Assembly: GCA_910579125.1 (NCBI GenBank)
Contig: CAJTTH010000027.1
Location: 1-40,372 of the forward strand
From: an uncultured Oscillospiraceae bacterium
Lineage (GTDB): Bacteria; Bacillota; Clostridia; Oscillospirales; Ruminococcaceae
Reading direction: 5' to 3'
DNA: 40,372 nucleotides
The notes beneath the pieces are model-generated. The model made no database searches. It worked only from the letters and a program-made list of their open reading frames with translations, and had not been told where the DNA came from. Below are positions 1 to 8,499 of this stretch, in pieces; the stretch's first letter is position 1, and every line of letters starts with the position of its first letter. A program made the translations under genes and the position numbers.

Positions 1-234
1 CTCGTCTATCGCTGCCTTAAGCTTGGTATAGATTTCCGAAACGGAAATGTTTTTGTTTTCGTCCTGCTTACTGTCAGATTGATTGTCCGATTTGTTATCG
101 GGCTTGGACGAAGGATTGCTCGGCTGAACAACAGAATTTTTCGAGCCGTTGCTGTCTGAACCTCTGTCGGAGCTGCACCCCACAAGGCTCAGCACCACTG
201 CACTCATAAGAATTGCCGCAATTATCTTTTTCAT
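1..234 (-). CDS. Lipoprotein, N-terminal part (runs off left edge)
   Basis: This minus-strand reading frame starts at an ATG at 234 and is still open at base 1, so only the first 78 codons are visible. It opens with a lysine-rich n-region, a hydrophobic stretch and a lipobox ending LVGC (Cys about residue 20). A Ser/Asn/Asp/Lys-rich linker follows, typical of Gram-positive lipoproteins. A GAAAGG ribosome binding site lies about 9 bases upstream. The last visible residues (VSEIYTKLKAAIDE) look like the start of a folded domain. A DUF4358-type lipoprotein is possible, but too little is present to say. Export and lipid anchoring are well supported; function is unknown. Confidence 0.75.
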   Translation of the reverse strand, partial: MKKIIAAILMSAVVLSLVGCSSDRGSDSNGSKNSVVQPSNPSSKPDNKSDNQSDSKQDENKNISVSEIYTKLKAAIDE

Positions 235-535
235 AACGATTTTCCTTTCAATTGTAAATTTTGAGCCTTTTTTCGGCTTCTGTATGCATTACAACTGAAA
301 GATAGAAAATGTTGCAGGCAATAAAGATTTTTTTAATTTAACTCATTGTTATATTGGTTTTTCAGAACAAGAAATAATACTGTGGTTTGTTTACATACCA
401 AAGCCCCACACGCCCTATCTGATATGTAAGGCTTTTGCATCCTATTCGGTTTTTCGTGGTTTCTCCGTTAAGGATATCGCCCATAGCTCTGCGGTTGTTT
501 TTTTGTTGCCGCAGAGTTGATTGTTTTCTGCTCTA
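235..535. other. Intergenic region, no convincing gene
   Basis: This stretch lies between the lipoprotein start and the IS/MITE remnants. It is AT-rich and holds the lipoprotein's leader, plus a hairpin with an 8-bp stem (487-494 with 509-516, CTCTGCGG/CCGCAGAG) around a T-rich loop. A 39-codon minus-strand frame (about 370-486, MGDILNGETTK...) is open, but it has no clear ribosome binding site and no family I recognise. It may be a decayed fragment. Nothing else can be supported. Confidence 0.4.
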
Positions 536-554
536 TTGTGCGGTGTTGCCTTAA
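536..554 (+). repeat. Orphan MITE end
   Basis: These 19 bases (TTGTGCGGTGTTGCCTTAA) are identical to the right end of the intact MITE at 5835-6014 and lie in the same orientation. No partner end is found upstream, so this is a solo or truncated copy. Both copies are followed within a few bases by a T-rich run and CCCGT. It sits directly next to the IS3 remnant. Confidence 0.7.
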
Positions 555-651
555 ATTGTTTCCCGTTCCATTAAGGGGAGCGGTATAAATTCCGGGATAA
601 GGATTTTCAGCATCTACCCTAACCTGTTCAGATATGCGACTGTTTGTTTTT

Positions 652-830
652 AAGTGCGAATTTTACCATGTTTCGAGCAGCGGTTATTACAGATGAAAAA
701 ACGCGATCCTGCTAAATCAAAAGATACTGAGTTGGAGGAATTAATCAATGAATGTCACTCTGCACATAAGCATCGTTATGGATACCGCAGGGTCAAGCTG
801 ATGGCAGAATGCCATACAACAGGGGAGGTT
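652..830 (+). pseudogene. IS3-family transposase orfB remnant
   Basis: Translation gives the N-terminal part of an IS3/IS150-type OrfB: C-E-F-Y-H-V-S-S-S-G-Y-Y-R, then K-K-R-D-P-A-K-S-K, an ELEELINECH stretch and the hallmark HRYGYRRVKLM. Between YYR and KKR one base is missing: the expected tgg (Trp) reads tg, so the two halves are in different frames. After KLMAE...TGEV the similarity stops, and the whole catalytic DDE core is absent. The 83-codon open frame at 654-905 therefore only partly follows the old gene. It is a dead insertion-sequence fragment lying downstream of the mannanase gene. Confidence 0.75.
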
Positions 831-909
831 CAAGCGAACCGAAGAAGCTGTTTGCCCTGTTTCACTGCGTTTTTAGCATTGCATATTTTTGGGGTTTATC
901 TATAGTCTG

Positions 910-953
910 AAACGCGGGAGCTGAATGCTCCCGCGTTTCGTTTGCTGTTTTTT
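910..953 (+). terminator. Strong hairpin, terminator-like
   Basis: A perfect 12-bp stem (910-921 AAACGCGGGAGC with 927-938) closes a 5-base loop. On the plus strand a T7 run follows at 948-953 after a short spacer. The only complete gene ending here, the mannanase, reads the other way, and in that direction there is no U-tract. It could still act as the 3' stem of that mRNA. Confidence 0.5.
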
Positions 954-966
954 TGTGTTTATCCAA

Positions 967-3900
967 TTATTCGGGATAGCAGCAGCATACGGAGTAAACC
1001 GTAATGTTGCTTTCCTTTGCGCCCACATTGATTCTGTCAAGCGTGCTGAAATCAGAACCGAACGCGCTTACTATATCGTTGTAGCTGAATTTAGCATAGC
1101 TGTGACCGTTAGCAGTACCGTTTTCAAACGCCTGAACATTTGCCCAGTTTGCGCCGCCCGACCAACTTTGCAGAATAAGCTCGATTTCAGAACCGGTGTA
1201 CTCTACATAGAAGTAGCTGTTTGCAGTGATAGAGTTTGCATTGAAGCTGCCGCCGTTCTTTGCGGTGTCAACGCTTACCTGACCCCATGCGCCGCAGCTT
1301 GCTTCACCCCAGAACGCCGATACATAAGAATCGTTCTCGGTAGGCTTATCATTGTTGTCGCCCTTGTTATCATTATCATCGCCGCTGCCGTTGCCGCTTA
1401 CAAAGTTTGCGCTGTAAACCGTTATGTCGTTCTCTGCTGCCGCAAGATAGAATCTATCAAGCTTGCCGCTGAAATCGGATGAGCCGAACGCGCTTACAAG
1501 ATCATCATAGCTGAACTTTGCGAATTTGTGACCGTTTGCATCGCCTATCTCATAAGGAGCAACACGCGCCCAATTCGCAGCACCCGACCAGCTTTGAAGA
1601 ATTATCTCAATGCTGCCGTCGCCATCGTATTCGACATACACATAACCATTCTTAGTGAATATAGACGGATCAAAGCTGCCGCCGATCTTCTTGGTATCAA
1701 GAGTTACTGCCTGATTCCACGAGCCGCACGATGCGTTGCCGCTGAAGAAGTTTGTGGTTTTGTTCTCGTCGTCCTTATCATCATTGCCATCACCTGTGGG
1801 AGCGATTACTTCTGTTTTGAGTGTTGTTCCGCATACAGTACATTCGGTGTGTTTAGAACCGCTTGCTGTTGCCGTTGACTCCTTGTCAACAATCCAGTCG
1901 CTTTCATTGTGACCCTTTGCGTGGATAGTTTCGGTATATGTGTCACCGCAGCCGCAAGTGTAAGTGATAATTCCGTCCGTTGTACAAGTTGCTTCCATAG
2001 TGGTTTTTGAAGTGTAATTGTGAGTGTGCGGCTTTATGGGGTCTACAAACTCACGCTTCTCGGTTTCGCCGCATCTTTCGCACTTGTAGATCGAATAACC
2101 GAATTCAGTTTCGGTAGGCTCTACCTTGCTTGAGAATTTCATATCGTGTCCAAGCGACGGGATAGCCTCTGTATAAGTTTCACCGCACTCACATGTGAAT
2201 GTAACAGTACCCTTTTCGGTGCAGGTCGCCTCTTTTGTTACCTTAGAGGTGTAGCTGTGAACGTGTATCTCCTCGTCCTTTTTAACGGTGAGATTGAGAG
2301 TTGCTTCTTTGTCGTTGCTGAACTTGAATACGATGCTGTATGTGCCGTTATCAAGAGTTGCAAGATAATTATCGCTGATTGTAACAGTGCCGCCGTTAAT
2401 CGTGTAGTCAACACCGTTTATAAGAGTTTTACCGCTGTTGGAAACGGATTTTACGCTCTTTCCGTTAAGCACGATATCTGCGCTTACGCCGGAAGTTTTG
2501 CCGTCATAAGTCTTGTTTGTATCAACAATGTATGCGTCCTTCTCAACAGGATCTACGGGACCGGAAACGCCATCAGTATAGCCTATGATATTGTCGATAT
2601 AGTATGTGCCTGTTGTGGTATTGCCTGCCTTGCCTGCGTAAAGCGAGAACTGATTGATCTTGGCAGTGTCAAGAATTCCGCCGGATGTCTGCCAGCCCGG
2701 TGCAGCAAATTCCTCAAAAGGAACTTGAACAGTCTTAACGCCTGCGAAATCTACCTTGATTTCCTTCTCAAAATAATTATTGTTTGCATCTCTGAGCTGA
2801 AGAGTAAAGCTGTTGCCCGAACCATCGCCCTCGATCTCAAATTCGATACCCTTGAAGCCGCTCATATCTCTTGCAGCTATCGCACGATTTACGCCGCAGT
2901 AGCCGTTAGGAGATCCAACATCATAAGAGAACGCCAATTTTTGACTGCCATTCTTGGAAACAAGTTTAAGACCGAGTTCATTTCCGTCTGTGTTTCTCTT
3001 ATAAACTGCCCAAAGAGCTTCATCGCTGTCATATTTTTCATATGTATCGAACTCATCAAGTCCGGTGGTATCGGAAACCTTAATCTTAAGTGTGCTGTCC
3101 GCGCCCTCGTAGAAGTCGAACACGATCTCGTTATCGCCCTTGCTCAAAGTCCTGAGGAAAGAAACGTTGATCGTAACTGTATCACCATTTACTGTATAAT
3201 CGGTGTTCTCGGTCAGCTTCTTGTTATTGAATACAAGACCTCTGAACTCGCTTGTTTTCTTATCCATTGTGATCGCAACATCGCTGCAAACCTTTGGATT
3301 GACGTCAACCGAAACATCGGTAGGGGCAATAGTGGGAGTAGGAAGCTGGCTGTCCGTAGTTGTAACGCTGAACTTCGGAGAATTGCCTGCTGTCATAAGA
3401 ATCTTTGCATTATATGTTGTAAGCTCCTGCTTTTTAAGGAACGAGTCTTTCAGTGTAATGACATTGCCGTTCTTGGTGTAGTCGGAACTTGACAACTTCT
3501 TGCCGTTAAATTCAACGCCGCTTATGCTGCCCTCGTTTACTGTTACATTGATTGTAACGCCCTGACCCAAAGCCCTGTCGTAATCGTATTTGGCTTCGTC
3601 TGTAAAGTTTACAAGACCCTTTTCATGCATTTTCTTGGATGCGTCAACGATAAGCTTTCTCGTTGTGTCTGTCACTGTTCCTGTAGGACCGTAAACGGTA
3701 TAGCCGTCATAATCTTGATACAAAGTGCCATCATCGAGATAAGACGCGATCATCCAGTAGTTGAAGCCCTGATAATGTTCAACAAAGAGATCAAGCCACT
3801 TCTGCATATTGGCGTCACGCTCGCTCTTGTTCTTATCGCCGAACTCCTCCATTATAACGGGCTTGTTCGCTGCAACAGCAACTTCGGCATGGTCGGTGAT

Positions 3901-4935
3901 CCAGTTTGCGTCGCCGTTTTTGTTCGAAACGCCCCAATCCTCCATGTACATGTGAGGAGTGCCGAAGTCAATGGTATCTATGGACATCAGCTTTGTGAAG
4001 TCAACGCCTTCTGCGCCCGCATAAATATAATGATTGCGGTCATTGTTCGTTGCTTCTTCGTACTTCCAGTTGAAGAATCCCTCATCGCCTACGGAAACCA
4101 TATGATACGGATCGATCGACTTAACGTAGGCACTCATTTCCGTTGCCCAATTGTAGAGAATATCATCTTTACATTCTTTATCGATGCCGCATCTCGGTTC
4201 GTTGGAAAGCTCCCAAGCGAATACCGCCTCGGAATCCATCAGCTTTTCACCTGTATAATGATTTTTATGATTAAGGAGAGTGTTTATGTAATCTTTGTAC
4301 CAGCCCTTAAGGGTATCGTCGGTGTAGAATTGGCAGCAATCATTTCCGCTGACTGCTCCGTTTGAAACGCTTTGACCATTTTTCATCTGAAGCCATTTTA
4401 CGTATTGACCCATACCGCCGAACGCTTCCCAGTAGTTGGTGAACGTAATGATGAGCTTCATATCGTGTTCTTCGGCTTGCTTGATAATATAATCAAGTTT
4501 TTGCAAACCGTCCGCGCCTTCGTTTACAACAGGCTTTTGCTGTTCATCGTCCCAATACTGGAAGTAAACGCCGTCTTTCTGACCGTCGCTGTCGTTGTTG
4601 CCCTCAAATACGGGATGTCCATATTGATCTACCCTGTCGGTTTTCTTGCCGACATCAAGGTTACCCCAAACTCTTATTACCTTAAGGCCCATATCCTGTG
4701 CGTCGTCAAACACGTTTTTAACTTCGCTTTCGGATTTGTACGTCAAGTAATAGCAGTTAGTGCCGCCATAGTAGTACGGGCTTCCATCGCACATAAATTT
4801 GCCGTTGTTTGCATAAACAAAGCCTTCGGGATAAGCCTGTGCCCATGACATTTGATTTACCAACGGAATTGATGCTGCCACAACTACTGCTGCAACGGTA
4901 CCAGAAATAAACCGTTTCATGAATGTTTTACCCAC
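967..4935 (-). CDS. Secreted multimodular GH5 enzyme, probable endo-beta-1,4-mannanase
   Basis: A 1322-residue extracellular glycoside hydrolase. I chose the GTG at 4935 because AGGAGG lies 8 bases upstream and the frame runs straight into a signal peptide (cleavage likely after AQA, residue 34). Residues 38-440 are a GH5 (beta/alpha)8 domain of GH5_7 (mannanase) type. WELSNEP gives the acid/base Glu246 and IMEEFG the nucleophile Glu364. Then come X2-type Ig-like modules (about 449-526, 538-621 and 800-885), a CBM11/CIA30-like beta-sandwich (626-787), His/Cys-rich repeats with paired CxC or CxxC motifs (890-1045) and two related C-terminal modules (1062-1178, 1203-1316) sharing ILQSWSG. Those last two are probably carbohydrate-binding or cell-attachment modules; I cannot assign a CBM family. 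No dockerin or sortase motif is seen. The chain ends oddly in CCCYPE where the sister module continues, so its last residues may be altered. Mannan versus glucan specificity is inferred. Confidence 0.88.
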   Translation of the reverse strand: MGKTFMKRFISGTVAAVVVAASIPLVNQMSWAQAYPEGFVYANNGKFMCDGSPYYYGGTNCYYLTYKSESEVKNVFDDAQDMGLKVIRVWGNLDVGKKTDRVDQYGHPVFEGNNDSDGQKDGVYFQYWDDEQQKPVVNEGADGLQKLDYIIKQAEEHDMKLIITFTNYWEAFGGMGQYVKWLQMKNGQSVSNGAVSGNDCCQFYTDDTLKGWYKDYINTLLNHKNHYTGEKLMDSEAVFAWELSNEPRCGIDKECKDDILYNWATEMSAYVKSIDPYHMVSVGDEGFFNWKYEEATNNDRNHYIYAGAEGVDFTKLMSIDTIDFGTPHMYMEDWGVSNKNGDANWITDHAEVAVAANKPVIMEEFGDKNKSERDANMQKWLDLFVEHYQGFNYWMIASYLDDGTLYQDYDGYTVYGPTGTVTDTTRKLIVDASKKMHEKGLVNFTDEAKYDYDRALGQGVTINVTVNEGSISGVEFNGKKLSSSDYTKNGNVITLKDSFLKKQELTTYNAKILMTAGNSPKFSVTTTDSQLPTPTIAPTDVSVDVNPKVCSDVAITMDKKTSEFRGLVFNNKKLTENTDYTVNGDTVTINVSFLRTLSKGDNEIVFDFYEGADSTLKIKVSDTTGLDEFDTYEKYDSDEALWAVYKRNTDGNELGLKLVSKNGSQKLAFSYDVGSPNGYCGVNRAIAARDMSGFKGIEFEIEGDGSGNSFTLQLRDANNNYFEKEIKVDFAGVKTVQVPFEEFAAPGWQTSGGILDTAKINQFSLYAGKAGNTTTGTYYIDNIIGYTDGVSGPVDPVEKDAYIVDTNKTYDGKTSGVSADIVLNGKSVKSVSNSGKTLINGVDYTINGGTVTISDNYLATLDNGTYSIVFKFSNDKEATLNLTVKKDEEIHVHSYTSKVTKEATCTEKGTVTFTCECGETYTEAIPSLGHDMKFSSKVEPTETEFGYSIYKCERCGETEKREFVDPIKPHTHNYTSKTTMEATCTTDGIITYTCGCGDTYTETIHAKGHNESDWIVDKESTATASGSKHTECTVCGTTLKTEVIAPTGDGNDDKDDENKTTNFFSGNASCGSWNQAVTLDTKKIGGSFDPSIFTKNGYVYVEYDGDGSIEIILQSWSGAANWARVAPYEIGDANGHKFAKFSYDDLVSAFGSSDFSGKLDRFYLAAAENDITVYSANFVSGNGSGDDNDNKGDNNDKPTENDSYVSAFWGEASCGAWGQVSVDTAKNGGSFNANSITANSYFYVEYTGSEIELILQSWSGGANWANVQAFENGTANGHSYAKFSYNDIVSAFGSDFSTLDRINVGAKESNITVYSVCCCYPE

Positions 4936-5008
4936 CGCATTTTCCTCCTTAACTTAAAACATACTTTAAAATTCGTTTTCAACTAACTTAATAATTAGCT
5001 GTGAGTAT

Positions 5009-5037
5009 ATTTTAGCATAACCTTTGATTTAAGTCAA
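5009..5037 (-). promoter_or_regulatory. Promoter of the mannanase gene
   Basis: On the minus strand TTGACT (5032-5037) is followed by a 17-base spacer and TAAAAT (5009-5014). This is a near-consensus sigma-A promoter about 75 bases upstream of the GTG start. Confidence 0.8.
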
Positions 5038-5051
5038 TATAAAATTTTAAA

Positions 5052-5067
5052 AAAACGTAATCGTTTT
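5052..5067. promoter_or_regulatory. LacI/CcpA-type operator candidate
   Basis: A palindrome, AAAACG-TAAT-CGTTTT, lies 14 bases upstream of the mannanase -35 box. The central C-G with flanking A/T arms resembles LacI-family operators. Its position suggests an activator or a blocking site at the promoter edge. A LacI-family regulator is encoded at 8500-9525, but the pairing is inference. A half-site-like AAAACGAATTTT lies downstream of the promoter near 4967-4978. Confidence 0.45.
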
Positions 5068-5201
5068 CACTTTTCTATGTTTATTACAATTTTTTGACTT
5101 TTATTTTATACATAATTACCATATACTGTTTTAAAAGTAGAAAACATTAAGCTAATTTAGATAAAATCTGCTTAATAAATCAAGCGAACCATCCTTGTTA
5201 A

Positions 5202-5231
5202 TTAAGTTGTTAAATGACAACAACAACTTAA
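5202..5231. repeat. Short inverted repeat upstream of the mannanase
   Basis: TTAAGTTGTT (5202-5211) and AACAACTTAA (5222-5231) form a perfect 10-bp stem around a 10-base loop. It has no T-run and no gene beside it. The surrounding bases (about 5068-5377) are AT-rich and hold no other recognisable feature. Confidence 0.5.
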
Positions 5232-5377
5232 CAATAGGGTTATCCGAACTCAAAAACTCAGATAGATGCAATCTTTTTTTTGTGTATAGGAAAAAATCCG
5301 TTGATATACCACAGGCGGGCGCGAAAAACAGCTTGCAAACACATTCGCTTCGCTCTCGGTTTGTGGGAGCTTTTACG

Positions 5378-5810
5378 CAACCGTTGCAAATTCAGCGTTG
5401 CATAATTCATCAAATACGCTCATCGACACATTATGTGAGCTACAAGGATATCAAATCATTTATGAACGATTTGAAGGAAATTTATCAGTCGATCAACGAA
5501 GACGAGGCGTTGAACGCACTGCTCGAATTCAAAGAAAAATGGCAGCAGATTTATCCGAGCTGTTTTAAAAGTTGGGAACATAATTGGGATATCCCGTCCG
5601 CATTCTTCGCGTATCCCGCCGAGGTTTGGAAGATAATATATACGACAACTCCGCAAGGTCACAAAAAACAAGCTGTCATTTACCAATAATGACAGCTTGC
5701 GAAAAATCATGAACCATGCGTTGAAAAATACTGTTGCGCATTTGAGCGTAATGTGTCGAAATTGGGACTTGTTATCCAACCAACTTTCGATAATATTTGC
5801 GGACAGAGAA
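5378..5810 (+). pseudogene. IS256-family (mutator) transposase remnant
   Basis: Two reading frames together match the C-terminal half of an IS256 transposase. The first (from 5378) reads IQRCIIHQIRSST, YVSYKDIKSFM, FKEKWQQIYPS and SWEHNWD, and reaches KIIYTT. The second frame resumes with RKVTKNKLSFTNNDSLRKIM and ends with RNWDLLSNQLSIIF near 5810. The segment expected between them (the EGFNRQL region) is deleted, which causes the frame change near 5650. The N-terminal half with the first catalytic Asp is missing. The 12-bp inverted repeat at 5669-5680/5688-5699 lies inside this coding sequence. The element is inactive. Confidence 0.85.
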
Positions 5811-5834
5811 CCCGCGCAAATTGGATTTCCTCAC

Positions 5835-6014
5835 TTAAGGCAACACCGCACAAAGACCGCCTTACGGCTTTGCACGCATCTTGCTTGCATATTTTCCGTC
5901 ATCTTGCACAAAGCTCGCTTGCAAGGCGTCAGCCTTGCGGCACTCGCTTTGTACAATCTGACGAAAAATCTGACTGCGCAATCTGCGCACAATCTTTGTG
6001 CGGTGTTGCCTTAA
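5835..6014. mobile_element. MITE, 180 bp, with 22-bp terminal inverted repeats
   Basis: The element begins TTAAGGCAACACCGCACAAA and ends with its exact inverted complement. The first 22 and last 22 bases pair perfectly. Similarity between the arms continues inward (ATTTTCCGTC against GACGAAAAAT, and CACAAAGC against GCTTTGTA), so the whole element can fold into one long imperfect hairpin. It is too short to encode a transposase and has no sensible reading frame. TTAA at both ends may be part of the repeat or a TTAA target duplication. One end also occurs alone at 536-554. It sits 24 bases after the IS256 remnant. Confidence 0.85.
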
Positions 6015-6020
6015 TTTTTT

Positions 6021-6073
6021 CCCGTGGGGAGGTACAAGCTCTTGTGCGCCAAAAGCTCCCCCGCTTTCACGGG
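6021..6073. terminator. Hairpin after the lipoprotein gene
   Basis: CCCGTG (6021-6026) pairs with CACGGG (6068-6073), and GGGAG (6027-6031) pairs with CTCCC (6056-6060). A T6 run precedes it on the plus strand, so in the minus-strand lipoprotein mRNA the stem is followed by A rather than U residues. It is probably a 3' mRNA stem rather than a canonical intrinsic terminator. Confidence 0.35.
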
Positions 6074-6087
6074 CATTTTACGTTGAT

Positions 6088-7065
6088 TTAAAAAGGCTCA
6101 ACGGAGACCAATTTGCCGTCGATAAAGCTGCTCATTAGCATATCGCAGAACATTGAAATATTCGTCACAGTGACCTTTACCCTTGTCGATGAACCATCGG
6201 CGGAAATTCCGCTTATGTCCGTGCCCTTGTTGATATTACCGAGCCTAATTGTCGGATATTCGGTCGCGTATGTGAAATCTTTGACGGACCACTGCCACAC
6301 GGCGGTGTTTATCGTGTCAGTGTCGCGGTCAACGTGGAAATTCATCAGTGGCAGCACAAGGCTGTCCTTGTCGGGAACGAACAGCACCTCGCCCTCGTCA
6401 ACGCCGTATTCGCTCACGACAACACGCATATAGCCCGTCATCGTTACCGTGCCGTCAAATTCCGCGTCGCACCTCCGAAGCATACCCGCGAAGCTCATTC
6501 CCTCCGCCTTTATCTGCTCCTCGGTGAGCACGCCCTCCTTGTCCTCAAATCCCACCCGCGAGAACGTTGTCGAGGCGCTTTTCACCGTAAGCTCCCCGAA
6601 TTTGTCGCCGACCTTGAAACAGCGGTATTCCGCGTCGGTATATTCGGGCAGACCGCTGAATATGAGCTTTTCGGGATCGTACTGATCGGCATTGTCAACG
6701 CTGTTCAGGCTTATGGACGGTTCGGTGAGATACGCGAAACCGCCGCATTGTATCTCCCACCATTTGGTGTCCTCAAGCTCCTCCGCGGATAACGCGTGTC
6801 CGTCTTTGTCGGTTATCGCGGTAACGTCCGCGAAAGTGATCTGCACATTATCTGCGCCGAACAGCGTAAACGGAAGCGGTTCAGTGTTGACTGTACTGTT
6901 TGGGGCTTGCAGCGGAGCGGATTCCGTCGTTGAAACGGTCGAATCCGTTGAGGCTGTTGAGTTTGTGGAAGCTGAGTAGTCCGAAGTGCTTGGCGTTCCG
7001 ACATCCGCACACCCCGCAAGTATTGCCGCGGCGGCAATGGTAATTATTACCGAAAACTTTTTCAT
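6088..7065 (-). CDS. Lipoprotein of unknown function (paralogue A)
   Basis: A 325-residue exported lipoprotein. The ATG at 7065 is preceded by AAAGGAGA and begins a signal sequence ending in the lipobox ILAGC. A longer frame upstream lacks these features. A Ser/Thr-rich linker (about 25-60) leads to a roughly 260-residue domain. That domain is clearly related to the next gene: both share GFAYLTEPS/GFIYLAEPS, the YRxxxVGxxFGxLT stretch, TGYxxV near a VLFVPD/IVFVPS segment, and a closing region with IRLGN/ILLGN. I do not recognise the family. No catalytic motif stands out. The 82-base gap to the upstream gene suggests co-transcription. It may bind or sense something at the cell surface, but that is inference. 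Confidence 0.7.
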   Translation of the reverse strand: MKKFSVIITIAAAAILAGCADVGTPSTSDYSASTNSTASTDSTVSTTESAPLQAPNSTVNTEPLPFTLFGADNVQITFADVTAITDKDGHALSAEELEDTKWWEIQCGGFAYLTEPSISLNSVDNADQYDPEKLIFSGLPEYTDAEYRCFKVGDKFGELTVKSASTTFSRVGFEDKEGVLTEEQIKAEGMSFAGMLRRCDAEFDGTVTMTGYMRVVVSEYGVDEGEVLFVPDKDSLVLPLMNFHVDRDTDTINTAVWQWSVKDFTYATEYPTIRLGNINKGTDISGISADGSSTRVKVTVTNISMFCDMLMSSFIDGKLVSVEPF

Positions 7066-7147
7066 TGTACATTCTCCTTTGGTTTTTGTGAACGATTTGC
7101 CGTTCCGTATATAATACCCGATCAAAGGAGAAAATGCTGCAAAATTT

Positions 7148-8203
7148 TTATTCCTCCGGAATAACCTCAAGTTCCGCGATGCTTGCGGAAAAATGCTCCA
7201 TCATTCCGATACCGCATGTGAGCGAAATGTTGTCGAGCGTAATGTCCACCTTGACAAAGCTGCCGTCATCGGGGATATCCGAAAGGTCAACAGAAGCGTC
7301 CGCCGCGTTCCCCAGTAAAATTCGTCCGTATTCGTTCTCCCAGACAAGCCCGTTATACGAGTAGATCCGCTGTGTATGAACGATGCCGATATCCGGGTCG
7401 AAACGATAGCCCATAACGGGCAGCATACATTCGCAGCCGCTCGGCACAAAGACAATGTCGCCGCCCATAAGCCCGTAATCGTCCTCCGCCGCAACGCTTA
7501 TATAGCCGGTCAGAGCGGCCTGTCCGCTGAAGCTTGCCGAGCCGCCCATAAAGTATATCTCGGGTATCCCGAGCTCCGAGCCGAACTTAACCGAACCGTC
7601 GCCGAGAGTGTACTCCATGCTGTCGTTGCCGCGCGCGAAGTTGACCTGCGCCTCGGTGAGCGTCAGCCCGCAGAACGTCTCGCCGACCGATACGCGCCTG
7701 TAGTCCTTTTGCGATGACTCGGAAACATCCGTAAAGCGCATCTGTTCGCTGTCGAAAACATCACCGTTGTCGAAATTGGTGCGGCATATCCCGCTCGGCT
7801 CGGCGAGGTAGATAAATCCGTCGCACAGCACGCCCGAGAAATTATACTCGGAGAATGTTTCGGCAGAACCGTCCGTGCCGTCATTGGTGAAGATCGTGTC
7901 CAACTCGGAGCGCAATATTGCTTTGCCGTCAGGGCCGATCAGAAACGTAGCGTCCGTGCCGCCGCTCTCCTCGGAAGGCTCGCTGTCCTTGGTGCTTGAG
8001 CTGTCGGAGCTGTCCGAAACGTCAAAGCTGCTCTCAGAGCTAGCGGAGCTTTCAGACGATACGCCGTCGTTGCTGCTTGTGCTGTTCTGCACGGAACTTT
8101 CGGAGCTTGTCCCGATCTGACTGCCGCCGCTGTTCTCCTCCTTTGAGCAGCCCGTGAGAGCCGCAGCGAGAATTACCGCTAAAATGATTTGGTATTTTTT
8201 CAT
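7148..8203 (-). CDS. Lipoprotein of unknown function (paralogue B)
   Basis: A 351-residue lipoprotein, 5' partner of the 6088-7065 gene. The ATG at 8203 has GGAGA 8 bases upstream, and the leader ends in the lipobox ALTGC. Residues 20-75 are an extreme Ser/Glu/Asp linker (runs of SSES and DSSDSSS), typical of a wall-spanning stalk. The C-terminal 260 residues match paralogue A through most of their length, so the pair arose by duplication and diverged strongly. No enzyme motif is visible. The LacI-family gene is divergent across 296 bases, which makes it a plausible regulator. An AAAACGAT half-site lies just before the ribosome binding site. Confidence 0.7.
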   Translation of the reverse strand: MKKYQIILAVILAAALTGCSKEENSGGSQIGTSSESSVQNSTSSNDGVSSESSASSESSFDVSDSSDSSSTKDSEPSEESGGTDATFLIGPDGKAILRSELDTIFTNDGTDGSAETFSEYNFSGVLCDGFIYLAEPSGICRTNFDNGDVFDSEQMRFTDVSESSQKDYRRVSVGETFCGLTLTEAQVNFARGNDSMEYTLGDGSVKFGSELGIPEIYFMGGSASFSGQAALTGYISVAAEDDYGLMGGDIVFVPSGCECMLPVMGYRFDPDIGIVHTQRIYSYNGLVWENEYGRILLGNAADASVDLSDIPDDGSFVKVDITLDNISLTCGIGMMEHFSASIAELEVIPEE

Positions 8204-8423
8204 AAAATTCTCCTATCGTTTTTGTTATGGTTAACATTAGGTTAAACAATATCTTTTTGTTCGGATTTTTAACCCGTTGTATTAACACAAAATGCCCAAA
8301 AAGTCTATTTTGTTTTTGTGATTTTTGTCACTTTTTTAATCTTTTTTCGTGAAACAGGTAATCTTTGATACAAAGCTACAAAAATACACAAAAAAGCCAC
8401 TAATATTTTGTTAAAAAAGTAAC

Positions 8424-8452
8424 TTTACAAATAGCAAATAATAACTTAAAAT
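8424..8452 (+). promoter_or_regulatory. Promoter of the LacI-family gene
   Basis: TTTACA (8424-8429), a 17-base spacer and TAAAAT (8447-8452) lie 47 bases before the start. The rest of the 8204-8499 intergenic region is very AT-rich. It holds TTTTCGTGAAAC near 8345, which could be a weak operator, and no other feature I can support. Confidence 0.55.
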
Positions 8453-8499
8453 ATAATAAAAGAAACAAATTGCCCACATGCTGAAAGGATTTTCGCACA

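Noticed and set aside
2146..3492. Long plus-strand frame (448 codons) inside the mannanase
   Set aside because: It is antisense to a gene with clear GH5 and Ig-like modules, has Cys/Val-rich composition typical of a shadow frame, and has no ribosome binding site.
5669..5699. 12-bp inverted repeat followed by T6 on the minus strand, terminator-like
   Set aside because: It lies inside the IS256 coding sequence (RKVTKNKLSFTNNDSL) and no minus-strand gene ends there.
5697..6014. Two overlapping plus-strand frames through the MITE
   Set aside because: Only the first part reflects the old transposase; the rest is translated MITE hairpin sequence.
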